Notes under the pieces: model-generated | Databases searched by the model: none | The model's input: the letters and a program-made list of their open reading frames with translations, nothing else | What the model was told of the DNA's origin: nothing | Assembly: GCA_958510875.1 (NCBI GenBank) | Contig: OY294068.1 | Span: 72,580,633-72,644,632 of the forward strand | DNA: 64,000 nt | DNA from: Endomychus coccineus | Lineage: Eukaryota; Arthropoda; Insecta; Coleoptera; Endomychidae | Direction of reading: 5' to 3' | Part shown: positions 59,269 through 64,000 of the stretch, one piece after another | How positions within the stretch are numbered: position 1 is the stretch's first letter | Layout: each line of letters opens with the position of its first letter | Position numbers and translations under genes: made by a program

Positions 59269-62200
59269 ATGGAGCTATTCACCGTCAACAGGTGAATAAT
59301 TAAATTATTCTTGTTTTAACAAGATGAATTCTGCTAACTGAAACACGATTTGAATTCAACTATTAATTCTAATTACTCATAAAAATTCATTCTCATAGGT
59401 ATAATGAGGAAGAACATAGTGAGATATCAAAGAGTGAGGAACAGTCAAAACTTGATAAAGTGTTACAGAGAATTGAGAAGAATAGGAAACTCAGAAATAA
59501 GCGCAAAGTAAAGGGGAAGACGAAACAGGAAATTATTGCTAAGACAACATTGGAACGTCAACGCAAACGAGAGAAAAAAGCTCAATATGTTGCAGTACCT
59601 GAAGACACAAATGAAGAATTCATTGATCCTGATTTGGTTCCGAACGTTGACCAGAATTCCATTGAAGAGAAATTGGATACTACAATAATTGATCCTAGTC
59701 CAAAAAATAAGAAAAAGAATAAAAATTCTGGTGGAACTATAGAAGGGTTTACAGTTTTACGCACAGACAATTTTGATAAGAAAGGAAAGGTTTGTATTAC
59801 CCTTAACTTTAACATTGTTATTATTTGTGAAACATTTTCTGACTAATCTGCATTCAGTAATTGTGTAGAATCCACCCTTCTTCGCTACATACATTTTGAC
59901 TATACTCACCCATTCTACTCACTTCCAGCAATCCATTTCGAACTATCTTATATTGTGCAAATTGATCCTTATTTAGTCACAATTTAGTTTTTAAAATTTA
60001 ATTTTTTACGGTATGCATGTATGTGGTATGACACTGGTATACACAAACACTGTATATGTAAACATTGGTAAACCTTGCCCTAATAAATATTTTGGAATAA
60101 TTAGCAAATACCCTTGCCCTTTAAATTACAGCAGATCCAAAATCAATAATAATAATAATTGAAGTTAATAGAACAGGGCAAGGGTATCTAATTGTCTATT
60201 TTTAAAAGAAATGTGACATTCCTTTCAGTTGAATTAAAGCTATCTGTGTGAGGTTGAGATTAACTATGTAACAATTTTTTGCGTGCACCAGTGTCGTCGG
60301 TACCGTGAAAAATAAATAAAAACAATTAAATTGTGACTTAAGGATCAATTTGCACAATATAAGATAGTCTTAGCTGAAATGGATTACTGGGAGTCTGTAG
60401 AACACTTGAGTATAGTAAAAATGTATGTAGCGAAGAATTACCCTGCATTCTATAAGTGATTAGCTGTGAATTTAGAGAAAAACCATAGCGAAGTAGCGAT
60501 TTTTTCAAAGAAACACTCTCTGAACGGGTGACACTCATTTATTGTTTGTTCTAGACTCCATGGACTCACCAGAAGTTTCAATAGTTAAGAGTCCATGAGC
60601 GCTATAATAGTTAAGATGTTTCTAATGGTAATAGATACAAATGATAATACACAAACTTTTCGGCATATTGATTTCAAACAAGTACAGACTTTAAGAGGAT
60701 GCAAGACTCTATGTTCATGCTGTAATGGAATCTTGAAAATAAAGTATTTTAAGAACATTTTTTGGGTAGTAGAAATCCTAAAAAATACAGAACATCCCTA
60801 GATCTTTGTTTTACCTTTCTTTTGATACCAAATTTATTTTGATTGGACAAATAATGCTTCAAATTCTAAGGGTAGGAATTATCCCTGCAGCTACCTCGAT
60901 ACCATCTGCAGAGCACTGCTGCTCCAGACAAAATACCTGAAATGATGCAAATGCGTTCTTAATAATAAAGTTCTTCTATCTGCTGTTTCTCTAATTTCAC
61001 TGGATTAATAGTAGCTTGGTTGAATTTTTGATTTCATCAATCGCATCTGAGAAGTGATAATCGAATGTTCTATATTTTCAGCTAACAAATTCTGTAACTT
61101 TTGTTTCATGTTCTATATTTGTCACTATAGTTCCTTGTATTGAAGTTATTTCAATATCCTGGTATAAGAATTATTACAAGCCAAGACAACTTTTGAATTT
61201 ATTTAGCATTTCATTCTAGACTCATGATACAAGGTAATTTACATTTACTTTATTGCAAACCGAACTGAGTATTATAACTAGTAGCCTTAAGTTAATTTCC
61301 ACTTATAATTTCGTTTCATTAGTATTGGTCTTCTCTATTTCAATATGTTAGGCATCAGTTGTAGAATGTCGATCAATATTTATTTCATTTATCAAATTAA
61401 TATTTCAGCTAAAAATTGAATCAATTCTAATTAAGAACCTCAACAAAATTTCTTTTTTAGGTTACACGTATTTTACCGAAGTGGTTGTTACATCCAACCA
61501 TAATATCTACAAATCTTCGGAAACTCCAAATAAAAGTATCGGAAATTAAGTTCTTAGATAAATCACTCCGTAAAAAGCTGAAAGTGAATGGTATTAAGAA
61601 ATTCTTTCCTGTTCAGGCAGAGGTAATACCGTGGTTACTAAAAGAGAATAGTCTTTCAGATATAATTTTTCCCAGAGACATTTGTGTATCAGCTCCTACT
61701 GGAAGTGGAAAAACTTTGGCATTTGCACTCCCAATTCTACAGGCCTTGAAGAAACATACTGTGAAAAAAATAAGAGCATTAGTAATTTTACCTACACAAG
61801 ATTTGGCGTTACAAGTATTTAGAACATTTAAGCTTTATTCTGAAGGAACAAGCATACATGTAGGATGCATTACTGGGGACAATCCATTTGTAAATGAACA
61901 AAAAGCACTGGTTTCTGAAAGTGAGTCAATATTTACTTATTCATGAAGTTTTAATTTTTCACATCGCTATTTTTGTCTCAAATTATATATTAATAGAGAA
62001 AAATATATAAATGTTGGGTGATTTGTTTAAAATTATGTTAAGCCTCCATTATTGTTCTAAGCGCCCGGTATAATAAGTAATTCTTGGGGATTCATATACT
62101 GAGTTCATATCTGGAATTGTTTAGTATAATAGTAAAATCACAAAGTCAGTTGTTTCTCGTATGTGGTAGCGTAGCTGGCAAAATTAGCATAAGACTTTTA

Positions 62201-63737
62201 AAATCTAGTGGAAAAGGTTGATTTTGTGATTTTATTATTTCTTGAGAAACTAAACCTCATTTCTTTTGAACTTATCAATTGGTCCGGTTTTCTAATGTAC
62301 ATTTCATAGTTCAAGAACCTTGAATGCAAAATTATATCTAGAGATTTAAGTGTCCCATTGAAGCTGTTTTGCACTAAAACTAATTTTGTGGAAACACTGC
62401 CCATAAAATCCCCATTCAAATACTTTAAAAGTCGCACTGCTCAAGTATCAAATAATCTTCATTCCTTCAAGTCCTACTCTTCACATTTGTTCAGAAAATG
62501 AAGTGACTCTTTTTGCCGGAACCTGTTTACAGTATATTACATTTTTTTTTTTGGTTCACCAGGTTGAACAGTGACACAACACGATCAGAAAGTTCGCCAA
62601 ACACTTAGAAAGTGATTTATTAAAATCACTGCCAAAGTTGGTTGATCAGTGACTTCACGTCTGCCTCGTCTCACTGATGAGCCTAATGACAAGGGCGAAA
62701 CAGCTATCTGAGACTATAGGACGTGTTTTGTCACTGTTCAACCTGGTGAACCAAAAAACTTAGTCTGTTGACTTTGTAACACACGAATTGTGTTAGTAAT
62801 TTCACTATGCATTATATTACATTATTTCAAGGTTTGCGGTTTGGCATTATGTGGCATCCTTATTTCCAAAGTTTTGACCAGAAAGTCTATGTTGATTAGG
62901 GCAGTAGAATTGACCAATCCAGTTGTTTTAGTCAATCATTATTTTAATTGCAAATAGCGTGCCAAAAGGTAAAATACAATAGAAATTCTTAAACCTTGAA
63001 AGCAAAATTAGTCAAGTTAAAAGTTAAAGTTAAAATTATATAAATTTACAAAGATTACGCCATGCACATTGACATTGAATAATATTATCACTCATATCTT
63101 CACTTAATTTTTAATAGACAGAAAGTGTACATTGTTTAGGATATTACAACGTTCACATAGTAAGTCCTTTTCAGATCTGGAGTCATAGTGATTCTAGAGT
63201 ATTTATTAAATAAGTCCTTATTCGTTTTCACAAACAGAACTACTTCATATATACATGGAAAAATTGAAATCTATTTCTATTGAGAGTAAAAATAATACAA
63301 AAGAACATTTAGCTTATCAGCCGTAGTCTGGAATCTGAACTGGATAATGGTAAATTAACTTCAAATCTTTGAAGTCAGATGCTAGCTGCGCGAAGTTATT
63401 TGTGAAAACGCCGAATATTCACCGGTCAAATACCTAGTGGTCAATTGACGGTTAACTCCCCAACTCTAAAGTTTATGCATTCTATTATTTTCTTTCTTCC
63501 TGGACAGTGACAGATAATAACACAAATTCGGTATATTTTAAGATCCGGCTTTTGGTTTTCTGAGTAAAGTGGACATATTAGTTTGCACAGCTGGAAGATT
63601 GATAGATCATTTGAAACATACCAGAGGATTCAATTTGCATGACTTGGAATTCCTAGTTATTGATGAAGCTGACAGAGTCTTAGACAACGTACAAAATGAT
63701 TGGCTTTATCATTTGGAAAAACATATCTTGCAAGAAG
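59269..63737 (+). CDS. DDX51: DEAD-box RNA helicase DDX51/Dbp73D-like, 5' half (spliced, partial)
   Basis: Four exons: 59269-59291 (MELFTVN plus two bases), 59399-59789, 61461-61920 and 63543-63737. Donors are CAG/GTGAAT, AAG/GTTTGT, AAA/GTGAGT and AAG/GTAAGT; all acceptors end in AG and all phases agree. Exon 2 is an acidic then Lys-rich region ([29 protein letters not shown]) fitting a nucleolar protein. Exon 3 begins [12 protein letters not shown], the family entry to the helicase core. It then holds the Q motif ([13 protein letters not shown]), motif I (SAPTGSGKT) and motif Ia ([11 protein letters not shown], usually PTRELA). Exon 4 holds TAGRLIDH (usually TPGR) and motif [12 protein letters not shown]. 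Known family members act in pre-60S ribosome assembly. The helicase C-terminal domain lies beyond the window. The short first exon is chosen because its frame and phase fit and no other in-frame ATG precedes exon 2. Confidence 0.88.
59855..60460. repeat. Palindromic MITE in helicase intron 2
   Basis: Arms of about 290 bp are inverted around a centre near 60140. Pairs include TCTTCGCTACATACATTTT / AAAATGTATGTAGCGAAGA, ATATTGTGCAAATTGATCC / GGATCAATTTGCACAATAT and TACCCTTGCCCT / AGGGCAAGGGTA. It encodes nothing. The target duplication is unclear. Confidence 0.7.
62550..62756. mobile_element. Small inverted-repeat element carrying a hammerhead, in helicase intron 3
   Basis: Arms of about 31 bp (62551-62583 and 62722-62754) pair as GGTTCACCAGGTTGAACAGT against its complement and continue through GACA and CGTG with one indel. 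Between them is a stem-loop near 62610-62630 (AAGTGATT...AATCACT) and the hammerhead-like motif at 62668-62714. Confidence 0.65.
62668..62714 (+). ncRNA. Type I hammerhead ribozyme candidate, intronic
   Basis: Stem I is GTCTCA (62668-62673) with TGAGAC (62709-62714), a perfect 6 bp. The core CTGATGA is at 62674-62680. Stem II is GCC/GGC (62681-62683 and 62694-62696) with a 10-nt loop. GAAA is at 62697-62700. Stem III is ACAG with CTAT, loopless and with one C-A mismatch. The base before the scissile bond would be C62708. All invariant core bases are present and no base is inserted before stem II, unlike the Penelope motifs in this window. It is in the sense orientation of the helicase gene. 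Activity is inferred, not shown. Confidence 0.6.
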
Positions 63738-64000
63738 GTAAGTAGAAACATTAGTTCACAAATGCGAGCACGCATTTATATAGTAGTATTGTAAAAATAA
63801 TGTAAAACTAGGGGGGAAATTTTAAGTTTGTTCCAAAAAATTCAACTCTGATTATCATCTCATTTTGTGAACTAACCTCCCATATCTGGCTGTTGTCCGT
63901 GGGCGATGCCCTTAGAACAGTTAATGCATATTTCAAATTAGCAGAAACAGCCTAAAGCTTAGAAAGACGTGTGTCACGTCAGTGGTATTTGCCTTTTATT
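63738..64000 (+). other. Start of helicase intron 4
   Basis: Non-coding sequence after the GTAAGT donor at 63738. No further exon with helicase motifs appears before the window ends. Confidence 0.6.

Noticed and set aside
1..64000. CRISPR arrays, phage or bacterial operons
   Set aside because: No regular short repeats with spacers, no Shine-Dalgarno-driven gene clusters, and introns are present. All evidence is eukaryotic.

Overview
This is AT-rich eukaryotic nuclear DNA, almost certainly from an insect. The evidence is a spliced gene with GT-AG introns and a dense mix of arthropod-type transposons: Penelope-like elements, a Ty3/gypsy element with an envelope-like tail, hAT, P/THAP, MULE, mariner and Crypton-like elements, and several non-LTR families. 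I cannot name the species. There is no operon, CRISPR array or prokaryotic signal.

Only one host gene is well supported. At the right edge (59269 to beyond 64000, + strand) lies the 5' half of a DEAD-box RNA helicase of the DDX51/Dbp6 (Drosophila Dbp73D) family. Four exons are visible, joined by phase-compatible introns. The rest of the window is transposon relics and their non-autonomous derivatives.

Layout. 1-109: end of a P/THAP-type element. 1755-2075: RNase H fragment of a non-LTR element. 3699-4922: nearly intact Crypton-like tyrosine recombinase with one stop, followed by a small palindrome. 5450-9300: two Penelope-like relics, one split by a foldback element. 9500-12150: non-LTR pieces in opposite orientation around a second foldback element, then a 221-bp MITE. 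13920-16013: third foldback structure containing spliced exon fragments. 16620-17400: MULE transposase relic. 18021-19697: Penelope-like palindrome with two 746-bp arms. 23104-26180: degenerate hAT element. 26990-29382: Ty3/gypsy relic, then a non-LTR fragment. 29971-31252: another foldback element. 34205-34650: mariner relic. 35270-37355: two tandem-repeat arrays, one carrying a Penelope-like insertion. 38402-40680: hAT element with perfect 8-bp target duplication. 42252-43866, 47901-50017 and 50931-51341: inverted-repeat elements. 52480-56320: two non-LTR relics. 57980-59066: Penelope-like terminal repeat plus P-type palindrome just upstream of the helicase.

Two themes stand out. First, about 14 separate structures, covering roughly 14.7 kb or 23% of the window, are palindromes or foldbacks from unrelated families. 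Second, hammerhead-ribozyme-like cores recur. The best one lies in the sense orientation in intron 3 of the helicase gene, and a family of related motifs marks Penelope-like terminal repeats. A foldback family beginning TAGTCCAG with 3-bp target duplications is also well supported, because removing one copy restores a Penelope reading frame exactly.
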